Positions 50,296 to 58,367 of a DNA stretch of 64,000 bases are shown in pieces. The position numbers and the translations under genes were made by a program. Numbering within the stretch: position 1 is the stretch's first letter; the number at the start of each line of letters is the position of its first letter. Location of the stretch: assembly GCF_901875575.1 (NCBI RefSeq), contig NZ_CABFMF010000011.1:310001-374000 (forward strand), written 5' to 3'. The DNA is from an uncultured Streptococcus sp. (GTDB lineage Bacteria; Bacillota; Bacilli; Lactobacillales; Streptococcaceae). Below the pieces are notes generated by a model that did not search any database, was not told the DNA's origin, and saw only the letters and a list, made by a program, of their open reading frames with translations.

Positions 50296-51496
50296 AGATG
50301 GATTTTACGGGAAATTCGGCGGACGTTTTGTCCCAGAAACATTGATGACAGCAGTTTTAGAGTTGGAGAAGGCCTACCGTGAAAGTCAGGCAGACCCAAG
50401 TTTCCAAGAGGAATTAAACCAGCTCTTACGCCAGTATGTAGGACGTGAAACTCCCCTTTACTACGCAAAAAACTTGACCCAGCATATCGGCGGAGCCAAG
50501 ATTTACCTCAAACGGGAAGACCTCAACCATACAGGGGCCCACAAGATTAACAATGCCTTGGGACAAGTTCTTCTGGCTAAACGCATGGGTAAAAAGAAAA
50601 TTATCGCTGAAACAGGTGCTGGTCAGCACGGTGTGGCAACTGCAACAGCTGCAGCCCTCTTTAACATGGAATGTACCATCTATATGGGTGAAGAGGATGT
50701 CAAACGCCAAGCTCTCAATGTCTTCCGCATGGAGCTTTTAGGAGCCAAGGTCGAGGCTGTAACAGATGGTTCGCGCGTGCTCAAGGATGCGGTCAATGCA
50801 GCCCTTCGTTCATGGGTGGCTAATATCGATGATACCCACTATATCCTTGGTTCTGCCTTAGGGCCTCATCCTTTCCCAGAAATCGTTCGTGACTTCCAAA
50901 GTGTCATTGGTCGAGAAGCTAAACAACAGTACCGTGACTTGACAGGTCAAGATCTACCAGATGCCCTAGTAGCCTGTGTTGGTGGTGGGTCGAATGCTAT
51001 CGGGCTCTTCCATCCCTTTGTAGAAGATAAGTCTGTAGCTATGTATGGGGCTGAAGCAGCTGGGCTTGGTGTGGATACGGAGCACCACGCAGCTACCTTG
51101 ACCAAGGGTCGTCCTGGTGTTCTTCACGGTTCTCTCATGGATGTGCTCCAAGATGCCCATGGTCAAATTCTTGAAGCCTTCTCTATCTCAGCAGGCTTGG
51201 ACTATCCTGGTATCGGTCCAGAACATTCTCACTACCACGATATTAAACGTGCCAGCTATGTTCCTGTGACAGACGAAGAAGCCTTGGAGGGATTCCAACT
51301 CTTGTCTCGTGTGGAAGGGATTATCCCAGCCTTGGAATCTAGTCATGCTATCGCCTTTGCGGTGAAATTGGCCAAAGAACTCGGTCCAGACAAATCCATG
51401 ATAGTCTGTCTATCAGGTCGTGGGGACAAGGATGTGGTTCAAGTCAAAGACCGCTTGGAAGCAGATGCAGCAAAGAAGGGAGAAGCTCATGCCTAA
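50273..51496 (+). CDS. trpB: Tryptophan synthase beta chain
   Basis: 407 residues. The PLP Lys lies in HTGAHKINNALGQ (about residues 84-96), with KLYLKREDLN-type segment before it and CVGGGSNAIG as phosphate loop. The C-terminal SGRGDKDV is present. It condenses indole with serine. Sequence at the C-terminus differs from the fragment between the T-boxes. Confidence 0.97.
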   Translation: MAYQEPNKDGFYGKFGGRFVPETLMTAVLELEKAYRESQADPSFQEELNQLLRQYVGRETPLYYAKNLTQHIGGAKIYLKREDLNHTGAHKINNALGQVLLAKRMGKKKIIAETGAGQHGVATATAAALFNMECTIYMGEEDVKRQALNVFRMELLGAKVEAVTDGSRVLKDAVNAALRSWVANIDDTHYILGSALGPHPFPEIVRDFQSVIGREAKQQYRDLTGQDLPDALVACVGGGSNAIGLFHPFVEDKSVAMYGAEAAGLGVDTEHHAATLTKGRPGVLHGSLMDVLQDAHGQILEAFSISAGLDYPGIGPEHSHYHDIKRASYVPVTDEEALEGFQLLSRVEGIIPALESSHAIAFAVKLAKELGPDKSMIVCLSGRGDKDVVQVKDRLEADAAKKGEAHA

Positions 51497-52265
51497 GACA
51501 CTAACAGAAAAATTAAATGCTATAAAAGTAGCTGGAAAGGGAATTTTCGTTCCCTATATCATGGCTGGTGACCACGAAAAAGGTTTGGATGGACTCGGAG
51601 AAACAATCCACTTTTTAGAAGATTTGGGTGTCTCTGCCATTGAAGTGGGTATTCCCTTTTCTGATCCTGTTGCAGATGGACCTGTTATCGAAGAAGCTGG
51701 CTTGCGCAGTTTAGCCCACGGGACCTCTACTCAGGCTTTGGTTGAAACCTTGAAAAGCATTCAAACAGAAGTTCCACTTGTCATCATGACCTACTTCAAT
51801 CCCCTCTTTCAGTACGGTGTGGAGAATTTTGTCAAAGATCTGGCAGATACAGCTGTGAAGGGCTTGATTATCCCAGACCTGCCCCATGAACATGCCAACT
51901 TTGTGGAGCCCTTTTTAGCAGACACAGACATTGCCTTGATTCCCCTAGTTAGTTTGACAACAGGAATTGAGCGTCAGAAAGAGTTGATTAAAGGGGCAGA
52001 AGGCTTTGTCTATGCAGTTGCCATCAATGGGGTGACAGGGAAATCGGGCAATTACCGTGCAGACTTGGATAAGCACTTGGCACAATTGCATCAAGTGGCC
52101 GATATCCCAGTCTTGACAGGTTTTGGTGTATCTAGTCAAGCCGATGTAGAACGCTTCAATGCGGTGTCAGATGGTGTCATCGTCGGTTCAAAAATTGTAA
52201 AAGCTCTCCATCAAGGAGAGCCGATTCAGGACTTTATAAAACAAGCAGTAGCTTACCAAAAATAA
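51489..52265 (+). CDS. trpA: Tryptophan synthase alpha chain
   Basis: 258 residues from ATG 51489 (GGAGAA upstream, overlapping the trpB stop by 8 bases). IEVGIPFSDPVADGPVIEEAGLRSLAHG contains the catalytic Glu and the Asp of the active site, followed by LIIPDLPHE and GFGVSSQADV. It cleaves indole-glycerol phosphate and channels indole to TrpB. Its end overlaps the end of the convergent prepilin peptidase gene by 32 bases; no terminator separates them. Confidence 0.97.
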   Translation: MPKTLTEKLNAIKVAGKGIFVPYIMAGDHEKGLDGLGETIHFLEDLGVSAIEVGIPFSDPVADGPVIEEAGLRSLAHGTSTQALVETLKSIQTEVPLVIMTYFNPLFQYGVENFVKDLADTAVKGLIIPDLPHEHANFVEPFLADTDIALIPLVSLTTGIERQKELIKGAEGFVYAVAINGVTGKSGNYRADLDKHLAQLHQVADIPVLTGFGVSSQADVERFNAVSDGVIVGSKIVKALHQGEPIQDFIKQAVAYQK

Positions 52266-52896
52266 TCACACAAGCAGCGAGTAAGAGGAAAGGCACAAAA
52301 GGAAGTCTTTCCTTTTTCTTTTGCAGGAGAAAGGCTAGAATCCCTGTTGCAGAAGCAAACTGAATCAAGATCAGTAACTCCGTTACGCTAAAGACGAGAG
52401 CACAAGAAGCTAAAAAGAGAAAATCCCCTGCGCCCATGCGGATATCGATAAAATGAGCCAACATTCCAAGGACAAGGAAGAAGACCATGACCAGGTTCAA
52501 GCCAGAGGAAGCCATGAGGATTAGGTGGAAAATCATCCAGACCAGTAAGGGATATTCCTGATGGTGAAAGTCGTAGATGCCCAAGGTCAAACCAGCAGTG
52601 ATTAGGATGACTTGCCCCAAGGAAAGAAATCCCCAAGACCAAGATAGAAAGAGGAGTCCTAAGCCTAGTTCAAAGAGGGCATACCAGACAGGATAAGGAG
52701 CCTTGCAGTAGCGACAGCGAAAGCGATTGAAGACCTGCGAGAGAATCGGAATCAAATCTAAGGGGCGCAAGCGAGTCTGACAGGAATCGCAGTGACTAGC
52801 TGGACTGATAATGGATTGCTCAGGAAAACGGTCAATGAGCAAACCAAGAAAAGAAGCGAGAATGCTCCCTACAAGAAAAAAATAAATATCAATCAT
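52234..52896 (-). CDS. cclA: Type IV prepilin peptidase, competence (CclA/PilD/ComC type)
   Basis: 220 residues with about seven hydrophobic segments. The two CxxC pairs (HCDSCQTRLRPLD and FRCRYCKAPYP, about residues 35-75) form the cytoplasmic metal loop. The two catalytic aspartates lie in GIYDFHHQEYP and the GAGDFLF motif of family A24. It cuts leader peptides of the ComGC pseudopilins needed for DNA uptake. A perfect ComX box is directly upstream, so it should be switched on only in competence. Confidence 0.93.
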   Translation of the reverse strand: MIDIYFFLVGSILASFLGLLIDRFPEQSIISPASHCDSCQTRLRPLDLIPILSQVFNRFRCRYCKAPYPVWYALFELGLGLLFLSWSWGFLSLGQVILITAGLTLGIYDFHHQEYPLLVWMIFHLILMASSGLNLVMVFFLVLGMLAHFIDIRMGAGDFLFLASCALVFSVTELLILIQFASATGILAFLLQKKKERLPFVPFLLLAACVIIFGKLLLVL

Positions 52897-52903
52897 ACTT
52901 ATC

Positions 52904-52911
52904 TATTCGTA
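52904..52911 (-). promoter_or_regulatory. ComX (CIN) box of cclA
   Basis: TACGAATA on the minus strand, preceded by a T tract (TTTTTT). This is the exact late-competence promoter element recognised with sigma-X. It ends 8 bases before the cclA ATG. Confidence 0.88.
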
Positions 52912-52927
52912 AAAAATAGGAGAAGTA

Positions 52928-52933
52928 GTATAA
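52928..52933 (+). promoter_or_regulatory. -10 box of the GNAT gene
   Basis: TATAAT, which would start transcription near 52940. This rules out the in-frame ATG at 52933 and supports the start at 52966. Confidence 0.6.
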
Positions 52934-52965
52934 TGGAGAAACATAAACAAGATAGTGAGGTCAAG

Positions 52966-53421
52966 ATGACAATTCGTTTTGAAGAAAAGGTGAGCACAGA
53001 AAATGCTCAGCTCGTCTGCCAATGGTCCAACTCCCTTGGCAAATCCTTTCAAGAACAATGGATGGGAACAATGATTCCTTTTCCCTTAACCATTCAAGTC
53101 TTGCAAGATTTGGAAGGAATCTTTTCTATCTTTGATGGACGAGAGTTTGTGGGCCTTATCCAGAAAATTAGGCTAGAAGACAGCAATCTTCATATTGGAA
53201 GATTTTTTATCAACCCCCAGAAACAGGGGCAGGGCTTAGGTAGGCAGGCTTTAAGGAAATTTGTTAGTTTGGCCTTTGAAAATAGAGATATAGACAGCAT
53301 CTCTCTAAATGTCTTCGAGGCAAATCAAGCAGCCCAGCACCTTTATCAAAAAGAAGGATTTGAAATCGTTCAAATAGTTGAAGCACCTGTACGAAAATAC
53401 ATTATGAAAAAGGGGAGATAG
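52966..53421 (+). CDS. GNAT-family N-acetyltransferase
   Basis: 151 residues from ATG 52966, behind GTGAGG. The acetyl-CoA loop is QKQGQGLGRQALRKF (about 88-102), and NVFEANQAAQHLYQKEGFEIV is the typical GNAT C-terminal beta-alpha unit. The acceptor is unknown. It diverges from cclA; the two promoters lie within 30 bases of each other. Confidence 0.87.
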   Translation: MTIRFEEKVSTENAQLVCQWSNSLGKSFQEQWMGTMIPFPLTIQVLQDLEGIFSIFDGREFVGLIQKIRLEDSNLHIGRFFINPQKQGQGLGRQALRKFVSLAFENRDIDSISLNVFEANQAAQHLYQKEGFEIVQIVEAPVRKYIMKKGR

Positions 53422-53426
53422 AAGCA

Positions 53427-53548
53427 AAAAAAGAGGCTAGAAAAAGTCTTTGAAATCAGAAAAAACGCATAGTATCTAGGCTTTCAACACCTGATATTAT
53501 GCGTTTTATTTTATTGTGGGAAGATTTGCTTCGTTTTCTCCTGAATCA
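53427..53548. repeat. Dispersed hairpin repeat, copy 2
   Basis: Parallel to 30445-30555: AAAGAGGCTAGAAAAAGTCTTT, then ACGCATAGTATC ... GATATTATGCGTTTTATT as stem, then TTGTGGGAAGATTTGCTTCGTTTTCTCCTGAA. It lies between convergent genes and may terminate both. Confidence 0.7.
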
Positions 53549-53565
53549 GAATCGTTTTGATCATC

Positions 53566-54402
53566 TTAGTCCTCCAAGAAAGCTATTAGTTCTGTTGAAA
53601 ATTCCTCTGCATATTGGAAAATCGAACCGTGACCAGCATTTGGATAGATAATCAGCTTACTATCTTTTATTTTCTCATGCATATCATAAGAATTTTCTGT
53701 TGGAACCTGCATATCCTTATCCCCGTTGACGATTAAGGTTGGTTGAGTGATAAATGTTAGGTCGTCTTGCGAATCTTTCCCCCAACGTTTAATAGCTTTG
53801 AGTTGAGTTAGGAATCCTGATAGGTTCATATCTTTATCCGCAAATTTCTTTGTTCTCATCCTCATTCGTCCTAGGACTTTCAAAGCTTCAATTTTTCCTT
53901 GTTCATCATGATTATAGAAGATATAGCGTTTAGGATCGATGCGCTCGAGTCCCGCTTTAAACACATAGTTAAAGGTTTTCCCTGTGACCTTATCGACCTC
54001 TTTTCCGCCTCGAGGTCCTGTTCCAGCCAAGATTAAACGATTGACTAGAGCAGGCTTGATTCGGATGATTTCTTGGGCAATCATACCTCCCATAGAGAGG
54101 CCAAGAAGATTGATTTTATCGTAACCAAGCGCTTTTACAAAGTCAATTGTCTGCTTAGCCATTCAAGGAATAGTCGAAGCAACTTTGCCCTGACTGGCTC
54201 CTGCTCCAGGAAGATTGACTACAATGACATGGTGCTTTTCAGCAATAAGGTCTAAGAGTTTAGGATCCCAGTTATCGAGAGTTGCTGCCAAATGGACCAG
54301 CATCAGAAGAGGTAGTTTTGATTTGCCTTTACTAAGTTCGCGATAGGCAATTTGATTTCCTTGGACAGTGATGTATTGATTTTTAGTTGTAAGATATGAC
54401 AT
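53566..54402 (-). pseudogene. Alpha/beta hydrolase interrupted by an in-frame stop
   Basis: The gene reads from MSYLTTKNQYITVQGNQIAY at 54402 to the stop near 53566, 279 codons. It is cut by a TGA at 54163-54165 (VASTIP-stop-MAKQTIDFV), with no frame change on either side. The first part holds the lid and oxyanion strands. The second has the nucleophile elbow GLSMGG, an Asp in NGDKDMQ and the catalytic His in NAGHGS. A single base change could have made the stop. The next codon is ATG, so the second part might start separately, but it lacks a ribosome binding site. The substrate is unknown. Confidence 0.85.
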
Positions 54403-54415
54403 TGTGTTTTCCTGT

Positions 54416-55420
54416 TTATTTCTTAAAGCTGAGGACAGTTTTTCCACGAGAGCGACCATTAGCTACCTTGTCTAAGGCGCTATTCACTTCTTCAAATGGA
54501 TAAACTGTATCGATAGAGGGTTTGATTTCTAATTTACTAAAGAGGTCAGCTACCTCTTGTAATTGAGCACCATTGCTTTCTACAAAGATAAAATGGTAGT
54601 GGGCGTCATATTTTTCCGCCATTTTATCAAATTTGCGACCCGCTAAGCCAAGAATCATCTGTTTCCATTTTGGTAGATTCATACGTTTGGCAAAGGCACC
54701 GTTTGGCATGGCACGAAGGGAAACAAGCTGTCCACCTTTTTTCATGATAGACATTTGTTTTTCAGTTTCAGCTCCACCGAGAGTATCGAGGACATAATCA
54801 ACCTGGCTAACAGTTTTTGTATAATCCTCTGTTTTGTAATCGATAAATCTATCTGCTCCGAGGTTCAATACACGCTCAGCACTATCTTCAGCTCCATTGG
54901 TGATGACTTTCAATCCTTTGGCCTTGGCAATCGGAATGGCCATGCCACCGACACCTCCAGTACCACCAGAAATAAAGATCGTTTTCCCAGCTTGAGCGCC
55001 CATGAGGTCAAGAGCCTGCATGATAGTCAAGGCAGTAAGCGGCACAGCAGCAGCTTCCTCGTCTGATAGATAGTCTGGAACCTTGGCTAAGGCTTGGGTA
55101 TCGACAGCTAGGTATTCTGCAAAGGAGCCGATATGATTAAGTGGCAGACGGCCAAAGACACGATCTCCTACCTGAAAGTTATTAACTTTCTTTCCAATTC
55201 TTTCAACGATTCCAACCACTTCGTTACCTGCAGTTTGAGGAAGTTTGTAAGGAACAATCATCTTGACCTCACCACGAGAGATCATGTTATCGAGAGGGTT
55301 AACGCCAGCTGCGGATACTTTCACCAAGACTTGTTTGTCTGTAATACTTGGTTTAGCGATTTCTGTGATGTTCAGTGTGATATTGTTTTTGTTATAAGTA
55401 GTATGTTGTGCGACTTTCAT
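54416..55420 (-). CDS. Zinc-independent MDR-family NADP-dependent oxidoreductase (quinone reductase-like)
   Basis: 334 residues. The GroES-like N-terminal domain (VSAAGVNPLDNMISRG, TAGNEVVGIVERIG, VGDRVFG) and the nucleotide-binding GGTGGVGGMAIPIAKAKG (about 153-170) are those of quinone oxidoreductases of the MDR superfamily; catalytic zinc ligands are missing. It lies between an Rrf2 regulator gene and the broken hydrolase, all on one strand, with an inverted repeat operator before it. Confidence 0.9.
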   Translation of the reverse strand: MKVAQHTTYNKNNITLNITEIAKPSITDKQVLVKVSAAGVNPLDNMISRGEVKMIVPYKLPQTAGNEVVGIVERIGKKVNNFQVGDRVFGRLPLNHIGSFAEYLAVDTQALAKVPDYLSDEEAAAVPLTALTIMQALDLMGAQAGKTIFISGGTGGVGGMAIPIAKAKGLKVITNGAEDSAERVLNLGADRFIDYKTEDYTKTVSQVDYVLDTLGGAETEKQMSIMKKGGQLVSLRAMPNGAFAKRMNLPKWKQMILGLAGRKFDKMAEKYDAHYHFIFVESNGAQLQEVADLFSKLEIKPSIDTVYPFEEVNSALDKVANGRSRGKTVLSFKK

Positions 55421-55450
55421 GTGTAATCTCTTTTCTTTTTATTTAATATA

Positions 55451-55467
55451 CCTGTATCTAATACAAG
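55451..55467. promoter_or_regulatory. Candidate Rrf2 operator before the oxidoreductase gene
   Basis: CCTGTATCTAATACAAG: arms YTGTA and TACAAG around a 5-base spacer. It matches the site at 55959-55975. Confidence 0.6.
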
Positions 55468-55505
55468 TACACTATGTTTCCAGTAAAAACTGACTTGCTA
55501 GCAAA

Positions 55506-55937
55506 TCAGTTTCGGACTTGTTTGGCTTGTTTATATAGATTGTCAATGACATCTTCTAAGGTTTGGTTTGCTAATTCCTTCTCTAATTGAGATTCGGTAC
55601 TAGCGAAAAGCGGTGAGACTGCTCCTTGGATATGTTTTCCAACGGGACAATCGAGATTGCTATTTTGATGAACAGGGAATAAACTAATGTGATTGATTTC
55701 TTGAGTAGCATAGTAGATCTCTAGTAAAGTCATTTTCTTTGGAGACTTACTGAGTTGATAGCCTGTTTTTCCTTGCTGGGAATGAATCAAATCTGCATTT
55801 TTCAATAAGGCAATCACCTTTCGAATGTAGCTAGCGTTAGTACCAACACTAATAGCTAATGCTTGAGAACTTAAGGTTTCCTTGCTCTCACTGATCATTG
55901 TTAGGATATGCAAAGCAACTGAGAATTTTGTATCCAT
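55506..55937 (-). CDS. Rrf2-family transcriptional regulator
   Basis: 143 residues. A winged helix (about 1-65: FSVALHILTMISES, LSSQALAISVGTNASYIRKVIALLKNADLIHSQQGKTGYQLSK) and the C-terminal dimerisation helix are visible. Only one Cys (LDCPVGKHIQ) is present, so it does not hold an iron-sulfur cluster with three Cys ligands; it belongs with the YwnA/SaiR-like group and may sense oxidation or electrophiles through that residue. Matching inverted repeats precede this gene and the oxidoreductase gene. Confidence 0.9.
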   Translation of the reverse strand: MDTKFSVALHILTMISESKETLSSQALAISVGTNASYIRKVIALLKNADLIHSQQGKTGYQLSKSPKKMTLLEIYYATQEINHISLFPVHQNSNLDCPVGKHIQGAVSPLFASTESQLEKELANQTLEDVIDNLYKQAKQVRN

Positions 55938-55958
55938 CTGAACTCCTCTTTTGATAAA

Positions 55959-55975
55959 CTTGTATCAGGTACAAG
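55959..55975. promoter_or_regulatory. Candidate Rrf2 operator before its own gene
   Basis: CTTGTATCAGGTACAAG: perfect 6-base arms CTTGTA/TACAAG around a 5-base spacer. Confidence 0.65.
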
Positions 55976-56116
55976 AACAAGTATATCAAAAATAAAAAGA
56001 AAAGCAAGACTTTTGTTTAAAATTTTAAGTGCAATCATATTAGAGCTGTCTGGAAGGGGTGTTTACAAAATTATATCTTTAATATCCATTGGTTGACCAA
56101 AAGTAGAACAGATACA

Positions 56117-56142
56117 CAAAAAAGCCTTGTACTAAGGCTTTT
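56117..56142 (-). terminator. Terminator after tRNA-Lys
   Basis: AAAAGCCTT-AGTAC-AAGGCTTTT on the minus strand followed by further T. Confidence 0.85.
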
Positions 56143-56155
56143 CCTGTTGTATTTA

Positions 56156-56228
56156 TACCCCCTACAGGGCTCGAACCTGTGACCCATAGATTAAGAGTCT
56201 ACTGCTCTACCAACTGAGCTAAGGAGGC
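56156..56228 (-). tRNA. tRNA-Lys (anticodon CTT)
   Basis: 73 bases on the minus strand from GCCTCCT to AGGGGGT plus A73. D arm GCTCAGTTGGTAGAGC, anticodon loop CTCTTAA with anticodon CTT, and T arm ACAGG-TTCGAGC-CCTGT all fold. The CCA end is not encoded. It follows the probable 6S RNA gene on the same transcript. Confidence 0.95.
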
Positions 56229-56234
56229 AAATAA

Positions 56235-56428
56235 AAAGCTGTATTGGTGCCGAAACTTCACGGTTTGTATTGAACCCGCGCAATTAAGCAGGTGGGCAAC
56301 TCGCTCTAACTGAAGCTGTTTCCGTGTGAGACGGCCTACATGCTGTTAGAAGACTTTTGTTTCCCTAAAAATACAAAAAATAGTCGGTCAACACTTAAGT
56401 GTGAAGTCGTACACCACAGCGTTTCTAT
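56235..56428 (-). ncRNA. ssrS: Probable 6S RNA (SsrS)
   Basis: About 195 non-coding bases with their own promoter and no ORF. The minus-strand sequence has long complementary ends and a middle part like Firmicute 6S RNAs (GTTGCCCACC, GCGCGGGTTCAATACAA, GTGAAGTTTCGGCACC), but I recognise it from memory and not from an alignment. 6S RNA sequesters the vegetative RNA polymerase in stationary phase. The order 6S-tRNA-Lys-terminator suggests processing by RNase P at the tRNA 5' end. Confidence 0.6.
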
Positions 56429-56434
56429 GTTTAT

Positions 56435-56462
56435 ATGATACCACTTTTTTAAAAAAAATCAA
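56435..56462 (-). promoter_or_regulatory. Promoter of the 6S RNA/tRNA-Lys unit
   Basis: Minus strand TTGATT (56457-56462), 16-base spacer, extended -10 TGGTATCAT (box at 56435-56440). Confidence 0.75.
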
Positions 56463-56491
56463 GAGGAAAATTTAACTTTTTGAAAAGGATT

Positions 56492-57763
56492 TCAATTTTC
56501 ACGCAAACGATCAATCGTTTCTTTTCTTTGTGCCAAGGCGCGTTCATATTTACCTGTATCTTCTGCTATAAAATAGTGATGATTGCGGATTTTTTCTGGT
56601 AGGTAATCTTGTTTGACCCAATGTCCAGGATAGTGGTGTGGATAGAGATAGTCTTGGGCATTCCCCAGTTCCTTGCTTCCACTGTAGTGCCCATCACGCA
56701 GGTGTCGCGGAATAGGCAAGTGCCCCGATGTTTTGAGGTCAGCAAGTGCCTTATCCATAGCTACATAGGCTGAGTTGGATTTTGGAGAAAGGGCCAAATC
56801 AATCACGACATTGGCAATGAGAATGCGGGCTTCTGGAAAACCAATCTTTTGAGCAGCATCCAGAGCAGTCACGGTGTGAATCTGGGCTTCAGGATTGGCT
56901 AAGCCGATATCTTCATAGGCGATAACAGTCAAGCGACGAGCGAGACTTGGCAAATCACCAGCCTCAATCAAGCGGGCAGCATAGTGAAGACTGGCATCCA
57001 CATCGGAGCCACGGATGGATTTTTGCAGGGCTGAGAGAACATCATAGTGTCCATCTCCGTCCTTATCCATGGTAATGTAGCTCCGTTGCAGGCTATTTTC
57101 CATGATGTCTAGAGTGATATGGCGGATGCCCTTGTCATTTTTGGGAGTAGAGAGAACAGCCAAATCCAGTGAGTTAAAGGCAGAGCGCAGGTCTCCGTTT
57201 GTAGAAGTTGCGATGAAATCCAGCGCATCCTCATCTAGTTCTACTGGAAAATCAAAACCACGCTCAGGATTATTTAGAGCTATCTGAAGAGCCTCTTTGA
57301 CGTTTTGGTTAGACAGAGGTTCCAACTCAAAAATTTGAACACGGCTACGAATGGCAGGAGTGACAGAAAAGAAAGGATTTTCAGTCGTAGCCCCAATCAT
57401 GATGACCAGACCACTTTCCAAGAGAGGTAAGAGAAAGTCTTGTTTGGTCTTATCAAGACGATGAATCTCGTCTAGCAGTAGCACCAAGCCACCAGAAAAT
57501 TTAGCCTCTTCGGCGATTTCTTGCAGTCGCTTTTTACTATCAACTGTCGCATTGAAGGTACGAAAGGCATACTTGGTCGTCCCTGCGATGGCAGAGGCAA
57601 TACTGGTCTTGCCGATTCCCGGAGGACCATAGAGAATCATGGAGGACAGGCGGTTGGCTTCCACCATGCGGCGGATAATTTTTCCAGGCCTGACCAGATG
57701 CTCCTGACCGATGACCTGGTCGATGGTTTTAGGGCGCATGCGAAGCGCGAGATTGTCTGGCAT
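56492..57763 (-). CDS. rarA: Replication-associated recombination protein RarA (MgsA)
   Basis: 423 residues of the AAA+ clamp-loader-like group. Walker A GPPGIGKTS (about 45-53), Walker B LVLLLDEIHR (about 92-101), sensor 1 GATTEN and the C-terminal MgsA tetramer domain (SDVDASLHYAARLIEAGDLPSLARRL, YLYPHHYPGHW) are all there. It acts at stalled replication forks together with single-strand DNA binding protein. Confidence 0.95.
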   Translation of the reverse strand: MPDNLALRMRPKTIDQVIGQEHLVRPGKIIRRMVEANRLSSMILYGPPGIGKTSIASAIAGTTKYAFRTFNATVDSKKRLQEIAEEAKFSGGLVLLLDEIHRLDKTKQDFLLPLLESGLVIMIGATTENPFFSVTPAIRSRVQIFELEPLSNQNVKEALQIALNNPERGFDFPVELDEDALDFIATSTNGDLRSAFNSLDLAVLSTPKNDKGIRHITLDIMENSLQRSYITMDKDGDGHYDVLSALQKSIRGSDVDASLHYAARLIEAGDLPSLARRLTVIAYEDIGLANPEAQIHTVTALDAAQKIGFPEARILIANVVIDLALSPKSNSAYVAMDKALADLKTSGHLPIPRHLRDGHYSGSKELGNAQDYLYPHHYPGHWVKQDYLPEKIRNHHYFIAEDTGKYERALAQRKETIDRLREN

Positions 57764-57878
57764 AGCAGTCCTTTCTAACGTGGATTTTCTGATGTATATG
57801 TGGTAAGATGGTAGTATCTATTTTAGCATATTTCCGAGCAATCGGGGCGATTAAAGAGTCGCATAGAAAGAGGACAAA

Positions 57879-58349
57879 ATGGCAACATATGGATTTTTAG
57901 ATGTTTTAGAGGAAGAGTTGGAGAAGAACTTTCCCTTTGACTTTGAGATTAGTTGGGACAAGCGTAACCACGCGGTTGAAGTGAGTTTTCTATTGGAAGC
58001 GCAAAATGCTGCAGGTGTAGAGATGGTGGATGAAGACGGAGAGGTTTCATCAGATGACATTCTCTTTGAAGAAGCAGTGCTTTTTTACAATCCTGCCAAG
58101 TCAACCGTCAATGAGGAAGACTATTTGACGGTTATTCCTTACCTGCCTAAAAAAGGTTTTTCTCGTGAATTTTTAGCTTATTTTACGCTATTCCTTAAAG
58201 ATACTGCTGAGGTTGGGCTAGATGCGCTTATGGACTTTTTGGAAGATCCAGAAGCAGAAGAATTCGTCATGGAATGGAACCAAGAAGTCTTTGAAGAAGG
58301 AAAAGTTGGCTTGGAAGAGGGAGAATTTTACCCTTATCCTAGGTATTAG
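57879..58349 (+). CDS. DUF3013-family protein
   Basis: 156 acidic residues, beginning MATYGFLDVLEEELEKNFPFDFEISWDKRNHAVEVSFLLEAQN, which I recognise as the DUF3013 family of lactic acid bacteria. No function is known. The C-terminal GLEEGEFYPYPRY is repeated in a second, partial copy at 59695-59766, after two unknown genes. Confidence 0.8.
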   Translation: MATYGFLDVLEEELEKNFPFDFEISWDKRNHAVEVSFLLEAQNAAGVEMVDEDGEVSSDDILFEEAVLFYNPAKSTVNEEDYLTVIPYLPKKGFSREFLAYFTLFLKDTAEVGLDALMDFLEDPEAEEFVMEWNQEVFEEGKVGLEEGEFYPYPRY

Positions 58350-58367
58350 AAACTAGCGAGGGAGTAT

